A stretch of 64,000 nt of DNA from JAEUOS01 sp965279115. GTDB lineage: Bacteria > Pseudomonadota > Gammaproteobacteria > Burkholderiales > JAEUOS01. Below, in pieces: positions 50,874 through 60,670 of the stretch. The position numbers and the translations under genes were made by a program. Numbering within the stretch: the stretch's first letter is position 1; each line of letters starts with the position of its first letter. Below the pieces are notes generated by a model. It saw only the letters and a program-made list of their open reading frames with translations, ran no database searches and was not told the origin of the DNA. Where the stretch lies: NCBI GenBank assembly GCA_965279115.1, contig OZ257137.1:3472001-3536000 (forward strand). The letters run 5' to 3'.

Positions 50874-51776
50874 ATGTATCCGACCATAGACAACACCGTT
50901 GGCAACACGCCGCTGGTGCGGCTGCAACGCATTCCCGGCGCGGCCAACTCTGCGCGCAACAACGTCATCCTTGGCAAGCTTGAAGGCAATAATCCCGCAG
51001 GCTCGGTGAAGGACCGGCCAGCCTATTCGATGATCAAGCGGGCCGAGGAGCGTGGCGAGATCAAGCCCGGTGACACGCTCATCGAGGCGACCTCGGGCAA
51101 TACCGGCATCGCGCTTGCGATGGTGGCGGCGATGCGCGGGTACCGCATGGTGCTGATCATGCCCGACAACCTGTCGGTGGAAAGGCGCCAGAGCATGCGT
51201 GCCTACGGAGCCGAACTCATCCTTACGCCGGCATCCGGCGGCGGCATGGAACTGGCGCGCGATCTGGCCGACAAGATGCAGCGTGAAGGGCGCGGCCGCA
51301 TTCTCGACCAGTTCGCCAATCCTGACAATCCGCGCGCGCACTACGAAACGACCGGTCCGGAAATCTGGCGTGACACCGCTGGCCGGATCACCCACTTCGT
51401 ATCCGCCATGGGAACCACCGGCACCATCATGGGGGTTTCCCGCTTCCTCAAGGAGCAGGAGCCGGGCATCGAAATCGTCGGCTGTCAGCCGGAAGAAGGT
51501 TCGCAGATACCGGGCATCCGCAAGTGGCCGGAAGCTTACCTGCCGCGCATCTATGAAAAGGGGCGGGTTGACCGCCTCGAGTATGTCAGCCAGGCCGATG
51601 CGGAGGCCATGTGCCGCCGGCTCGCTGCCGAGGAAGGCATTTGCTGCGGCCCGTCCGCCGCCGGAGCCTGCGCCGTGGCCTTGCGGGTGGCCGAGCAGGT
51701 CGAAAACGCGACCATCGTGTTCATCGTCTGCGACCGTGGCGACCGCTATCTCTCGACCGGGGTCTTTCCGGCCTGA
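50874..51776 (+). CDS. cysM: Cysteine synthase B
   Basis: Pyridoxal-phosphate enzyme making cysteine (or S-sulfocysteine from thiosulfate) from O-acetylserine. 300 residues, as usual for CysM: MYPTIDNTVGNTPLVRLQRI, the cofactor Lys in NNPAGSVKDRPA, the TSGNTGIALA substrate loop and the glycine-rich SAMGTTGTIMG. Read-through from comEA is limited by the terminator; its own promoter lies in the 60-base gap but is not evident. Convergent with mltB. Confidence 0.95.
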   Translation: MYPTIDNTVGNTPLVRLQRIPGAANSARNNVILGKLEGNNPAGSVKDRPAYSMIKRAEERGEIKPGDTLIEATSGNTGIALAMVAAMRGYRMVLIMPDNLSVERRQSMRAYGAELILTPASGGGMELARDLADKMQREGRGRILDQFANPDNPRAHYETTGPEIWRDTAGRITHFVSAMGTTGTIMGVSRFLKEQEPGIEIVGCQPEEGSQIPGIRKWPEAYLPRIYEKGRVDRLEYVSQADAEAMCRRLAAEEGICCGPSAAGACAVALRVAEQVENATIVFIVCDRGDRYLSTGVFPA

Positions 51777-51801
51777 GCACCGGCTGCGGCCAGGCAGGGA
51801 T

Positions 51802-52869
51802 TCACCGCACGTCGCGTTGCGCGCGGATCGCCTCGGCCAGTTCCAGAACACTCATGGCATAGAAGCTTGAGCGGTTGTAGCGCGTGATGACGTAAAAATT
51901 GGCGAGGCCGACCCAGTATCGCGTTGGCTTGTCGGGCGTCACCAGATCGATCAGCGCCACCTGCGTGTTGCCCGGCAACCCGGCTTTGGACAGGCGCTCG
52001 GAGGCGACACCATAGCGGGACAACTCCGTGATTGCGACCGAAGGCAGGATATCGCGTGCGATAAAGTCGCGATATGCCTCGCCTTCCACGCTGGCGGGAA
52101 AGGCCACCGGTGCCCCGCCGATCCAGCCATGCCCCTTGAGGAAACTCGCGACGCTGCCGATAGAATCGGCAAAGCTGCCGCGCAGGTCAATGCGGTTGTC
52201 GCCGTCGAAGTCGACCGCCCATTTGCGCCAGGACGATGGCATGAACTGGGGAATGCCGATCGCCCCCGCATATGAGCCGCGTACACCGAATACGTCGAAG
52301 TCGTGGTCGCGCGCGAACAGCAGGTAATTCTCTAGCTCGGAGCGGAAGAACTCGGCGCGCTTGGGGTAATCGAATGCCAGCGTCGTGAGGGCATCGACAA
52401 CCCGCCAGTTTCCGCTGTTGCGCCCGTACACCGTTTCCACGCCGATGATGGCGACAATGATCTCGGCCGGAACGCCGAATTGCGCCTCGGCGCGCTTCAG
52501 ATCGGTCTCATGGCGCTTCCACATCTCCACACCGCCTGCGATACGGACCGGTTCGATGAACCTTGCACGATAGGTCTCCCAGGAGCGCGCACGTGGATGG
52601 GACGGTGGGGTGATCAGTTCGATCACCGTCGGCGAATGGCGGACCCGCGAGAACATGAAGACGAGTTCAGACTCGATGAAACCGTGCCGCGCGACCATGT
52701 CCGCGACGAAGGCCTTGACGTCGTCACGCTTGCTGAAATCAACCGACGGTGTCGCCGCCGGTGCCGGCTTGTGTGCGCGTCGCTTTTGCCTGGCATCCGC
52801 CGTCGGCGGCATGGCGATGGCGACACATAGGGCCGCCAGTGCGGCGGAGCCGCGAAGTGAGGGTTTCAA
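51802..52869 (-). CDS. mltB: Lytic murein transglycosylase B
   Basis: Cleaves peptidoglycan glycan strands in the periplasm to anhydromuropeptides. 355 residues with a signal peptide (cleavage near ADA, 26) but no lipobox, unlike E. coli MltB, so soluble or loosely bound. The catalytic Glu lies in IIGVETVYGRNSG near 143-155; GAIGIPQFMPSSWRKW and YWVGLANFYVITRYN are hallmarks. It follows the transglutaminase gene by 4 bases, so it is the last gene of a MoxR-DUF58-transglutaminase-MltB operon. Confidence 0.94.
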   Translation of the reverse strand: MKPSLRGSAALAALCVAIAMPPTADARQKRRAHKPAPAATPSVDFSKRDDVKAFVADMVARHGFIESELVFMFSRVRHSPTVIELITPPSHPRARSWETYRARFIEPVRIAGGVEMWKRHETDLKRAEAQFGVPAEIIVAIIGVETVYGRNSGNWRVVDALTTLAFDYPKRAEFFRSELENYLLFARDHDFDVFGVRGSYAGAIGIPQFMPSSWRKWAVDFDGDNRIDLRGSFADSIGSVASFLKGHGWIGGAPVAFPASVEGEAYRDFIARDILPSVAITELSRYGVASERLSKAGLPGNTQVALIDLVTPDKPTRYWVGLANFYVITRYNRSSFYAMSVLELAEAIRAQRDVR

Positions 52870-52873
52870 GATT

Positions 52874-54922
52874 TCAGAATTGGCGGGCTAGGCGCGAGAA
52901 TCGGGCAACCGCGACTTTATCGGGTTTGCGTCCGTATCGCAGCGCCGCATAGTTCTCGGCGATCGTTCGCAAGGCAAGCGCGTGTTCGGCCGGCATCGCG
53001 CGGCGACCCATCTCCTCTGCCACGCGTGCCGCGAAATCCAGGGGGCCTTCATGTGCCGCCCGCCCCAATCCGCGCTTGGCCAGGCGCGCGCAAAGCCTGT
53101 CCCATTCACGCTTCACCGGATCGCGCTCACGGGCAACGCGCAATATCCACAAGGTCGCCGCGAGAAGCAGGACGCCCAGGCCGAGCGACAGGACGATGAC
53201 CATGTCCTGCCAGGTGGGTGTTTTCATGCCTGCGCGTTCGAGGGTTTCGCGTTGCCTGTCCGGGGTGTAGTTGAGCACCACCTGGTTCCACTTGTTGCTG
53301 ATGGCTTCCCAGTTCAGTCGCGCGCTGGATAGCCACTGGCCGCCCCAATCGCCGGCAAAACGGGCGATCAGCGGGGGGGCAAAACGCTGTGGCAGCGCAC
53401 CCGGCAGTCCGCGCTCCACCCGGGCCGGCGAAACCGCCGCAGTCGGGTCCACGCGGGTCCAGCCGCGTCCCGGCAGCCACACTTCGGCCCAGGCATGGGC
53501 ATCCGACTGCCGTACCGTGAATACGCCGTCCACGGGATTGATTTCGCCGCCCTGGTAGCCCGTGACTACCCGGGCCGGCACGCGCGCGATGCGCATCATG
53601 ACCACGAAGGCCGACGCATAGTGCTCGCAGAATCCGCGCCTCGCCCCGAACAGGAATTCATCAACCGCGTTGTTGTCCAGCAAGGGAGGTTCGAGCGTGT
53701 AGAAAAACTCCTCGGTGCGAAAGTGACGCATGGCGCGTTCCACCAGGGCGCGCGGGTCGGGGTTCTCGAACAGCCAGCCGGCCATCAACTCCCTGGTGCG
53801 GGGATTGCTGCGCGGCGGTACCGCGAGGTAAGGGGCCAGGTCCGCGGCCTCCTCGGCCGGCAGCGAGCGGTAGGCCGGATGGGAGCGGGCGGTGTAACGC
53901 AGGCGCGTGGCGACCGGCTTGTCGGTGACCGGCTGCAGGTCCGGCGTGAGCCTGGCGAAGGAGGGCAGCCTGGTCGGCATTTCGAGCGCGAACAGCCAGT
54001 TGCGATTCGACGGCTCGAGCGTGACTTCGTAGTCGATCGCGGGTCCCGTCGCCTCGAAACGGGCGGGACGCATCGGATTGGCGGCAGCAGCCCGCCAGTT
54101 GCGTCCGTCGAATTCCGAAAGCACCGGGCCGCGCCAGTACAACTCCGCACCGCGCGGCACCTCGCCGGCGAAGTTGACGCGAAAGGCGATGCCGTCGGAC
54201 AGGGACAACTGGGTGATATGCCCGGGCGACATGCTGTCCGACAGTCCTGAAACGCCCGCCTGGGCGTCCGCCGGCAATCCCCACAGGGGTCCTTGCACAC
54301 GCGGAAACAGGAGGAACAGAAGCAGCATCATCGGAAAGGCCTGGGCGAGGATGATCGCGGCCAGCCGGGTCTGCCGCGTGAAAGGCATGGGGCCGGCATC
54401 CCGGGTTGCCGCGATCAGGGCGGAGGTGATCAGCACCAAAGCCGCCAGCATGATGGCGCCGGTCGCAATGGATTGCGAATAGAAGAAATTGGTCAGGATC
54501 AGGAAATAGGACAGAAAGATGGCCACCACCGCGTCACGGCGGGTGCGCGTCTCCAGCAGCTTCAGGGAGAGCAGGATGGTCACGAACGTGACACCGGCAT
54601 CGCGTCCGAAAAGCGTTCGATGCGTATAGATCGTGGCGCCCAGCGCAGCCAGCATCAGGAACATCAGCAGCCATCGTCCCGGCTGTTGCACGGGCCCGCG
54701 ACCTTCAAGCCAGGTCAACCAGGCGCGCCAGGCGAACATGACGCCGGCGAAGGACGAGCACCATGCGGGCAGATGGTCCACATGCGGCAGCAGGACAGGC
54801 AGCAGCGCAAGCAGGAGGGTGAACATGGCATTGCGGCTGACCGGAAGCGCGCCGGCCGTGCGGTCGGCGCCCAGTGCCTCGCGCGTCATGGGAAACAGTT
54901 TCGGCAGACGCATCGGCGTCAT
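52874..54922 (-). CDS. TgpA-like transglutaminase membrane protein (DUF3488)
   Basis: A 682-residue protein with about six N-terminal transmembrane segments (to about 200), a periplasmic transglutaminase-like domain (catalytic Cys in RRGFCEHYASAF, His in SDAHAWAEVWLPG, Asp in RVDPTAAV, about 400-470), one more helix near 565 and a C-terminal cytoplasmic DUF4129-like domain. TgpA of P. aeruginosa is essential and periplasmic-active. The ATG at 54922 overlaps the DUF58 stop (ATGA). Confidence 0.92.
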   Translation of the reverse strand: MTPMRLPKLFPMTREALGADRTAGALPVSRNAMFTLLLALLPVLLPHVDHLPAWCSSFAGVMFAWRAWLTWLEGRGPVQQPGRWLLMFLMLAALGATIYTHRTLFGRDAGVTFVTILLSLKLLETRTRRDAVVAIFLSYFLILTNFFYSQSIATGAIMLAALVLITSALIAATRDAGPMPFTRQTRLAAIILAQAFPMMLLLFLLFPRVQGPLWGLPADAQAGVSGLSDSMSPGHITQLSLSDGIAFRVNFAGEVPRGAELYWRGPVLSEFDGRNWRAAAANPMRPARFEATGPAIDYEVTLEPSNRNWLFALEMPTRLPSFARLTPDLQPVTDKPVATRLRYTARSHPAYRSLPAEEAADLAPYLAVPPRSNPRTRELMAGWLFENPDPRALVERAMRHFRTEEFFYTLEPPLLDNNAVDEFLFGARRGFCEHYASAFVVMMRIARVPARVVTGYQGGEINPVDGVFTVRQSDAHAWAEVWLPGRGWTRVDPTAAVSPARVERGLPGALPQRFAPPLIARFAGDWGGQWLSSARLNWEAISNKWNQVVLNYTPDRQRETLERAGMKTPTWQDMVIVLSLGLGVLLLAATLWILRVARERDPVKREWDRLCARLAKRGLGRAAHEGPLDFAARVAEEMGRRAMPAEHALALRTIAENYAALRYGRKPDKVAVARFSRLARQF

Positions 54923-55935
54923 CCCCGCGCCGGCAGGGGTTCGTGCAGGGCCAGTGCCTTCAGGCAGGCGGTGCAATGGTCATCGCCCTCGCCCGGACCG
55001 ATGCTGCGCGTGCCCAGTTTCAAGGAATAGCGCAACCGTTTCGAGTTGGCATCCAGAACATGGCGGGTGAGCCGGGACAGTCTGGCCTCGAGTCCCGCAT
55101 CGCCAGTGAAAGCGTCGAGGTCGAACACGATTTCCGCCGCGGCAGTCCCGGAGAAAGTCTTGGCGGGCAGGGGCGCGCCGGTGGCGAAGGATCTGGCGGC
55201 CGATTTCCAGGCGATATGGCGGGGGCTGTCGTTGGCCTGGTATTCGCGCAGACCTGCGAAGTCATCCGTGCCGCGGCCACGCGGTTTGCCTTCGCCGCTT
55301 GCCTCGGGCAGCTCCGGAAAGTCCGGCTCCCCTGTGGCCGGTGCGGGATACACCAGGCAAGCCATGGCCGGCTGCCAGTAGCTCCAGGCGCGAAAAAGAC
55401 CCAGGGGATAGCGGGTATCGATGGTGATGCGCGGCGCCGGCAACCAGCCGCGTACCTGCGCGGGTACCCGGATGACGGTTGCAACCTTCGCCTGTGGCGG
55501 CACATCGAGCGCGACGGCGAAGCCAGCGGTCTTCAGCCAGAGGGCGGCGCGCTCGTCGTCGCGCTGGTTGTCGACAACCACTTCAAAACCGGCCTGGCCT
55601 CCCGCGAACGCCGGATCCGCTTTCAGGGGCATCAGGCGCATGTGCACCTGGTTGCGAAACGTATGCAGCATCGCCACCAGCGCGGCCGCTGCGAGGTAGA
55701 AGGTCAGCACAAAGCCCAGCGCAAGATCATAGTTGATCGACGCCGCGAGAAAAAGCAGGAGCGAGAAGGCGAAGAAAAAACCATAACGGGTCGGGAAAAT
55801 GAACACCCGGCGCTGGTGGAGAATGACCGTACCGGATTCTGCCCCGCGCGGCTGGAATATCCAGTTGCGCAGCCGCGCCCTCACGGCACCGTCAACGGCG
55901 GGTCGATTCAAGGCAGTGGTACCGATTTCATCCAT
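54919..55935 (-). CDS. DUF58-domain protein
   Basis: A 338-residue protein with two transmembrane segments (about 52-95) and a C-terminal DUF58 domain marked by DDFAGLREYQANDSPRHIAWKS (within 215-240). DUF58 proteins are encoded between MoxR and transglutaminase genes and are thought to act with MoxR chaperones on membrane or periplasmic complexes. It overlaps moxR by 28 bases and the next gene by 4. Confidence 0.9.
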   Translation of the reverse strand: MDEIGTTALNRPAVDGAVRARLRNWIFQPRGAESGTVILHQRRVFIFPTRYGFFFAFSLLLFLAASINYDLALGFVLTFYLAAAALVAMLHTFRNQVHMRLMPLKADPAFAGGQAGFEVVVDNQRDDERAALWLKTAGFAVALDVPPQAKVATVIRVPAQVRGWLPAPRITIDTRYPLGLFRAWSYWQPAMACLVYPAPATGEPDFPELPEASGEGKPRGRGTDDFAGLREYQANDSPRHIAWKSAARSFATGAPLPAKTFSGTAAAEIVFDLDAFTGDAGLEARLSRLTRHVLDANSKRLRYSLKLGTRSIGPGEGDDHCTACLKALALHEPLPARG

Positions 55936-56837
55936 TCTTCCACCAGGGCGGCGCTCGATGTTCGCGTGTTCGCCTGGGTCGGCCTCAGACGGTGACCGGC
56001 AACGGCGGGCAACACCGCCTGCACGTCTTCCGGCAGGACTGATTTGCGCCCGGACACAAAAGCCCAGGCACGGGCCGCTGCCAGCAGCGCCAGGCCGGCG
56101 CGCGGGCTCAAGCCCGCCAGGAATTGCGGCGACTCGCGCGACGCTTCGATGAGCGCCTGCAGGTAGTCAACCAGCGCGGGCGCCACGACCACGTTCGCGG
56201 CCTCGGCCTGCAGGGCCTGCAGGTCCGCAGGCTGCATCACGGCACTACTGCGACCGGCGATTTCACGGCGGTCCGCTCCGGTGAGCAGCGCGCGCTCGGC
56301 CGCACGGTCCGGATAGCCTAGCTCGATGCGCATGAGAAAGCGGTCGAGTTGCGATTCCGGCAAGGCGAAGGTGCCCACCTGGGTCGACGGGTTCTGTGTG
56401 GCGATCACGAAGAATGGCTGCGGCAACGGGTGCGACGCCGCATCCAGGGTCACCTGCTCTTCCTCCATCGCTTCGAGCAGGGCGCTCTGGGTCTTGGGCG
56501 TGGCGCGGTTGACCTCGTCGGCAAGGATGAACTGGGCGAATATCGGGCCTGGATGGAACTTGAAGCTGCCGGATTCGCGGTCGAACACCGAACCGCCCAG
56601 CACGTCCGCCGGCAACAGGTCACTGGTGAACTGGATACGCTGGAAGCCCAGCCCGAGCGAGCGTGCGAGCGCATGCGCGAGGGTGGTCTTGCCGACGCCC
56701 GGCACGTCCTCGATCAGCAGGTGTCCACGCGCCAGCATGCATGCCACCGCGAGGCGCAACTGACGATCCTTGCCCAGGATGATCTGGTTGAGCTGTACAA
56801 AGAGCGTTTCGAGAAGCGGGCTGGAAGGCGGAGGCAT
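55908..56837 (-). CDS. MoxR-family AAA+ ATPase
   Basis: A 309-residue AAA+ chaperone-like ATPase. Walker A is PGVGKTTLAHAL near 46-57, Walker B is FILADEVNRA near 107, then ATQNPSTQVGTFALPESQLDRF (within 146-170) with the sensor and Arg-finger regions. MoxR proteins activate partner complexes, here probably the DUF58/transglutaminase pair. First gene of the four-gene operon; divergent from the deacetylase-like gene. Confidence 0.93.
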   Translation of the reverse strand: MPPPSSPLLETLFVQLNQIILGKDRQLRLAVACMLARGHLLIEDVPGVGKTTLAHALARSLGLGFQRIQFTSDLLPADVLGGSVFDRESGSFKFHPGPIFAQFILADEVNRATPKTQSALLEAMEEEQVTLDAASHPLPQPFFVIATQNPSTQVGTFALPESQLDRFLMRIELGYPDRAAERALLTGADRREIAGRSSAVMQPADLQALQAEAANVVVAPALVDYLQALIEASRESPQFLAGLSPRAGLALLAAARAWAFVSGRKSVLPEDVQAVLPAVAGHRLRPTQANTRTSSAALVEEWMKSVPLP

Positions 56838-56936
56838 GTGGCGGAGAGCCGTTCTTGGAAAGAGTGGACAGTCGCAACGGGTTGCCTGGTTGCGACAAAA
56901 GTCCGATCATAGCAACCCCGCTCCCGGTTTCATGCC

Positions 56937-57878
56937 ATGAATTCAACCGCCTATATCACCCATGCCGATTGCCTGCGACACGACATGGGCGGCGGGCATC
57001 CCGAGTGCCCCGACCGCCTGGTCGCCATCGCCGAGCGCATGCAAGCCTCGGGCATGATCGATCGCGTGCGCTGCCTGGAGGCGCCGCTCGCGCTGGCCGA
57101 AGACCTCAAGAGGGTTCACAACCCGCGCTATGTCGACCTGATATTCGAGCATGCGCCGCAGGAGGGGCTGGTGCAGCTCGACCCCGATACGGCGATGAAT
57201 CCGCACAGCATGAATGCCGCCCTGCGTGCCGCCGGCGCCGGTATCCTGGCTGTCGATGAAGTACTGTCCGGACGCTCGCGCAACGCCTTTTGCGCAGTGC
57301 GGCCCTGCGGCCACCACGCCACCCGCGCGCGCTCGATGGGATTCTGCATTTTCAACAACATCGCGGTGGCGGCGGCCCATGCGCTCGGGCAACCCGGGAT
57401 CGAGCGGGTCGCCGTGATCGATTTCGATGTCCACCACGGCAATGGCACCGAAGACATGTTCGGCCAGGGCGAGTGGCAGGACCAGGTGATGATGGCCGGG
57501 CTTTTCCAGCACCCGTTCTATCCCTACTCGGGTACCGACACGCCCGCGCCGAACATGGTCAATGTGCCGTTGCGCCAGGGAAGCGATGGGCGCGCGGCGC
57601 GTCGCGCGGTTGAAGAATCGTGGCTGCCCGCGTTGGCGGCTTTTGAGCCGCAATTGATCCTCATCTCCGCCGGCTTCGACGCCCATCGCGACGATATTCT
57701 CGGGGGACTGTCACTCGACGAGACCGACTATGCCTGGATCACGCGACGCCTGATGGACGTGGCCGATCTCCACGCGGGTGGCCGCATTGTCTCGATGCTG
57801 GAAGGCGGATACAACCTTACCGCCCTTGGCAACAGCGTGGTCGCGCACATCGGTACGCTGGCCGGCCAGGCTTCCTGA
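56937..57878 (+). CDS. Histone deacetylase-superfamily hydrolase
   Basis: A 313-residue zinc-dependent deacetylase-like protein. Motifs are HPECPDRL, CGHHATRARSMGFCIFNN (the tandem His pair), the zinc ligands IDFDVHHGNGTEDMF and SAGFDAH, and a Gly-Gly-Tyr loop EGGYNL. Bacterial relatives act on acetylpolyamines, acetoin or acetylated proteins; substrate unknown. Convergent with the next gene, which ends 10 bases away. Confidence 0.92.
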   Translation: MNSTAYITHADCLRHDMGGGHPECPDRLVAIAERMQASGMIDRVRCLEAPLALAEDLKRVHNPRYVDLIFEHAPQEGLVQLDPDTAMNPHSMNAALRAAGAGILAVDEVLSGRSRNAFCAVRPCGHHATRARSMGFCIFNNIAVAAAHALGQPGIERVAVIDFDVHHGNGTEDMFGQGEWQDQVMMAGLFQHPFYPYSGTDTPAPNMVNVPLRQGSDGRAARRAVEESWLPALAAFEPQLILISAGFDAHRDDILGGLSLDETDYAWITRRLMDVADLHAGGRIVSMLEGGYNLTALGNSVVAHIGTLAGQAS

Positions 57879-57887
57879 CCGAAAGGG

Positions 57888-58529
57888 TCAGGAGCGACCC
57901 GGCGGTCGCCGTTCGAACTCGTCGCGCACCGCCTGCTCGACGGCTTCACGAATGGCCTGGTTGAGCGATGCGGACAGTCCCGCCTTCACGCCTGCGAACG
58001 CGGCCTCGATCGATCCTTCTATCACCGGTTCCAGGCGTTCATCCACCAGGCGGTCAAGTCGCGCCGCGAGTGCCTCGAAAATCCGGGTTTCCATGTCGCT
58101 GCGCGACTCCGGCTCGGCGGTCTCGGGGCCGCTGAATGAAACCGGTGCATGAGAACCGGCGCCGAGGGCAGCGGATTCGGCGAACTTTGCCTGCTCAATC
58201 GCCGAACTTCCGGACGGCGGAAACTCGGCCGTGAAACCATCCACGAAGGTGGGAGCATTGGCCGGTTCGGGCGGCGTCGCGACATCATCCGGTGCGAGCG
58301 TCTCATCGACGCCGAAGGGGGCCTGTTCGCGTTCGAGTTCAACCACCGCCCCCGGCTCGAGTTCAGGAAACATCGCCAGGGAAAGCGACGCTGCTTCCTG
58401 CATGCTTGACGCCTCCCCTGCGGCGTCGCTTCCGGATTCAGCGACGGCCGGCAATTCCGCCACTTCCACCACATCGGTGAGGACCGGGATTCCGTCGTCG
58501 GGAATCGGCGCGCCGTCGTTGCCGATCAT
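57888..58529 (-). CDS. DUF2486-like protein
   Basis: A 213-residue acidic protein of unknown function, seen beside holC in betaproteobacteria. It opens with IPVLTDVVEV, has a long low-complexity acidic/Ala-rich middle (about 30-140) and an amphipathic C-terminal helical part (RLDRLVDERLEPVIEGSIE and on). Its ATG overlaps the holC stop (ATGA), so the two are translationally coupled. Confidence 0.72.
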   Translation of the reverse strand: MIGNDGAPIPDDGIPVLTDVVEVAELPAVAESGSDAAGEASSMQEAASLSLAMFPELEPGAVVELEREQAPFGVDETLAPDDVATPPEPANAPTFVDGFTAEFPPSGSSAIEQAKFAESAALGAGSHAPVSFSGPETAEPESRSDMETRIFEALAARLDRLVDERLEPVIEGSIEAAFAGVKAGLSASLNQAIREAVEQAVRDEFERRPPGRS

Positions 58530-58957
58530 GTGGTGCGTGCCGCGAGGTCGTGCCGGGTGATCGGATAGCCACGGTCGCGGTAGAAGCGAAAGCGCTCCCG
58601 CGCGCCGGCGCGGTCGTCGGCGTCATCGCGGCTGACAATCTCGATCACGCGGTCAAAACGGCTGAACATCGCGTGGCGGGCAACGTCGAGATTGAGCAGG
58701 ATTTCATGGTGCGGCAGGGCGTCCGCGTCGCTGGTCAGAAGCACCGGTGTCTCGCCGGCGTGGCGGTCGCTGGCGCGGCAATGCGGCAGGAACCCGGTTT
58801 GCGGCGCGGTCCACAACAGCGCGTCGACGGTCGCGAGCAGGCGTGCATCGCTCGAATAGATCAGCGTGCGTTTGCCCGCGCCGCAGGCCTTCGCGGCCAA
58901 TACCCTGGCAGTGGAAAGCTTGTCCGGCGCGTTGAAGTAAAACGTGATCTCGGTCAT
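58526..58957 (-). CDS. holC: DNA polymerase III subunit chi
   Basis: A 143-residue chi subunit that links the clamp loader to single-strand DNA-binding protein. The start MTEITFYFNAPDKLSTARVL, FLPHCRA and the RFDRVIEIVSRDD strand are typical of HolC. It follows pepA by 38 bases on the same strand, the conserved pepA-holC order. Confidence 0.93.
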   Translation of the reverse strand: MTEITFYFNAPDKLSTARVLAAKACGAGKRTLIYSSDARLLATVDALLWTAPQTGFLPHCRASDRHAGETPVLLTSDADALPHHEILLNLDVARHAMFSRFDRVIEIVSRDDADDRAGARERFRFYRDRGYPITRHDLAARTT

Positions 58958-58995
58958 GGCGGCTTGACGCGCGGCAACCGTCTCGCGCCGACTGC

Positions 58996-60486
58996 CTAGC
59001 CCGCCACCCGGCCCAGCAGGAAATGCGCGAGCAACGGGACCGGTCGTCCGGTCGCACCCTTGGCTGTACCGCTTTTCCAGGCCGTGCCGGCGATGTCCAG
59101 GTGCGCCCAGTCGAATTTGCGCGCAAAGCGGGAAAGGAAACAGGCTGCAGTGACACTGCCTGCGGGTCGACCACCGATATTGGCCATGTCGGCGAAATTG
59201 CTCTTGAGTTGTTCCTGGTAGTCATCCCAGAGCGGCATGTGCCAGGCGCGGTCATGCGCTTCGTCGCCGGCACCCAGCAATTCGCGGGCAAGGCTGTCGT
59301 TGTTGCTGTACAGGCCGGTCGCCACGTGGCCCAGCGCGATCACGCAGGCCCCGGTGAGGGTTGCGACATCGACCACGCAGGCCGGGTCGAAACGCTCGGC
59401 ATAGGTGAGCGCGTCACACAGGATCAGGCGTCCCTCCGCATCGGTGTTGAGGATCTCGACGGTCTGTCCGGACATGGTGGTGACGATGTCGCCGGGCTTG
59501 GTGGCCGCGCCGCCCGGCATGTTCTCGGTAGTCGGCACCAGCGCCACCAGATTCAGTGGCAGCTTGAGGGTGGCCGCTGCCTGCATCGCGCCGATCACCG
59601 AGGCGGCGCCGCACATGTCGAATTTCATCTCGTCCATGCCTTCGCCGGGCTTGAGCGAAATGCCGCCGGTATCGAAAGTGATGCCCTTGCCGATCAGGAC
59701 CACCGGTTTTTCATCTGCCTTGCCGCCCTTGTGCTCCAGGATGATGAATTTCGGCGCCTGCCGCGAGCCGTTGGCGACTGAAAGGAAGGAGCCCATCTTG
59801 AGCGCCTCGCACTGCGCGCGGTCGAGAATCTCGCACCTGAGTCCGGTGCGCTCGGCCATTTCGCGCGCGCGCTCCGCCAGGTAGGTAGGCGTGCAGACAT
59901 TGCCGGGAAGATTGCCGAGGTCCTTGGCCAGTGCCATGCCCTGGCCGATGGCCTCACCCTCGCGCGCGGCTTCTTCCGAGCGGGTCAACTCGTTGCGCCT
60001 CTCGACCATCAGGGTGAGTTTGCGCACCGGGCGGCGTACTTCCTCTTTCTTGCTTTTCATCGCGTCGAAGCGATATACCGTGTCGATCGCGGTAATGGCG
60101 GCCTGGCGGATGCGCCATGCCACATCGCGTTTCCTGACCGGAACCTCGGTCAGGTAGATCGAGCCGTCGAAGGCGCCGGTTTCGTCCAGGGTCTTGACGG
60201 CGGCGCGAATGGCTTCGCGGTATTCGCGCTCGCGGAAGTCCTTCTCGCGGCCCAGGCCGACCAGCAGAACGCGGTCGCCGAGCAGGCCGGGAACATTGTG
60301 CAGCAACAGTGTGCGGCCCGCCTTGCCTTCCATGTCGCCGCGCCGGATGATGTCCGACAGGTAACCCTTGCTGGCCGTGTCGAGCAATTCCGCCGGGGCG
60401 GTAAGCTTGCGCGGTTCGAATACGCCGACGACGATGCAGGCACTGCGCTGCTTTTCGGGGCTGCCGCTCTTTATGCTAAATTCCAT
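58996..60486 (-). CDS. pepA: Leucyl aminopeptidase
   Basis: Cytoplasmic M17 metallo-aminopeptidase, 496 residues. The metal and catalytic residues lie in VLIGKGITFDTGGISLK (about 262-278), KFDMCGAASV and the signature NTDAEGRLIL near 347-356. PepA may also act as a DNA-binding transcription factor and XerCD accessory in some bacteria. First gene of pepA-holC; divergent from lptF. Confidence 0.97.
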   Translation of the reverse strand: MEFSIKSGSPEKQRSACIVVGVFEPRKLTAPAELLDTASKGYLSDIIRRGDMEGKAGRTLLLHNVPGLLGDRVLLVGLGREKDFREREYREAIRAAVKTLDETGAFDGSIYLTEVPVRKRDVAWRIRQAAITAIDTVYRFDAMKSKKEEVRRPVRKLTLMVERRNELTRSEEAAREGEAIGQGMALAKDLGNLPGNVCTPTYLAERAREMAERTGLRCEILDRAQCEALKMGSFLSVANGSRQAPKFIILEHKGGKADEKPVVLIGKGITFDTGGISLKPGEGMDEMKFDMCGAASVIGAMQAAATLKLPLNLVALVPTTENMPGGAATKPGDIVTTMSGQTVEILNTDAEGRLILCDALTYAERFDPACVVDVATLTGACVIALGHVATGLYSNNDSLARELLGAGDEAHDRAWHMPLWDDYQEQLKSNFADMANIGGRPAGSVTAACFLSRFARKFDWAHLDIAGTAWKSGTAKGATGRPVPLLAHFLLGRVAG

Positions 60487-60524
60487 TTGACAACCTCGCG
60501 CTGTAATCGGGCCGATCCCTGCAG

Positions 60525-60554
60525 ATTATGACGCGATTTCGGGCGAAAATCCAA
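60525..60554 (-). promoter_or_regulatory. Candidate pepA promoter
   Basis: On the minus strand TTGGAT (60554-60549) and CATAAT (60530-60525) are spaced by 18 bases, giving a start near 60518, about 32 bases before the ATG. A GAGG site is close to the start codon. It lies in the 184-base divergent region shared with lptF, whose own promoter I could not identify. Confidence 0.45.
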
Positions 60555-60670
60555 ATTCCCGTCATTTCAGCCATTTTTGCCGTGCATCGGGACGGTGCAT
60601 GGCATCGAACATCAACCGTATGGCGCTGCCGGAAGGTGCGTGAAGCCGTGCATTCGCTCAAGGGAACGGA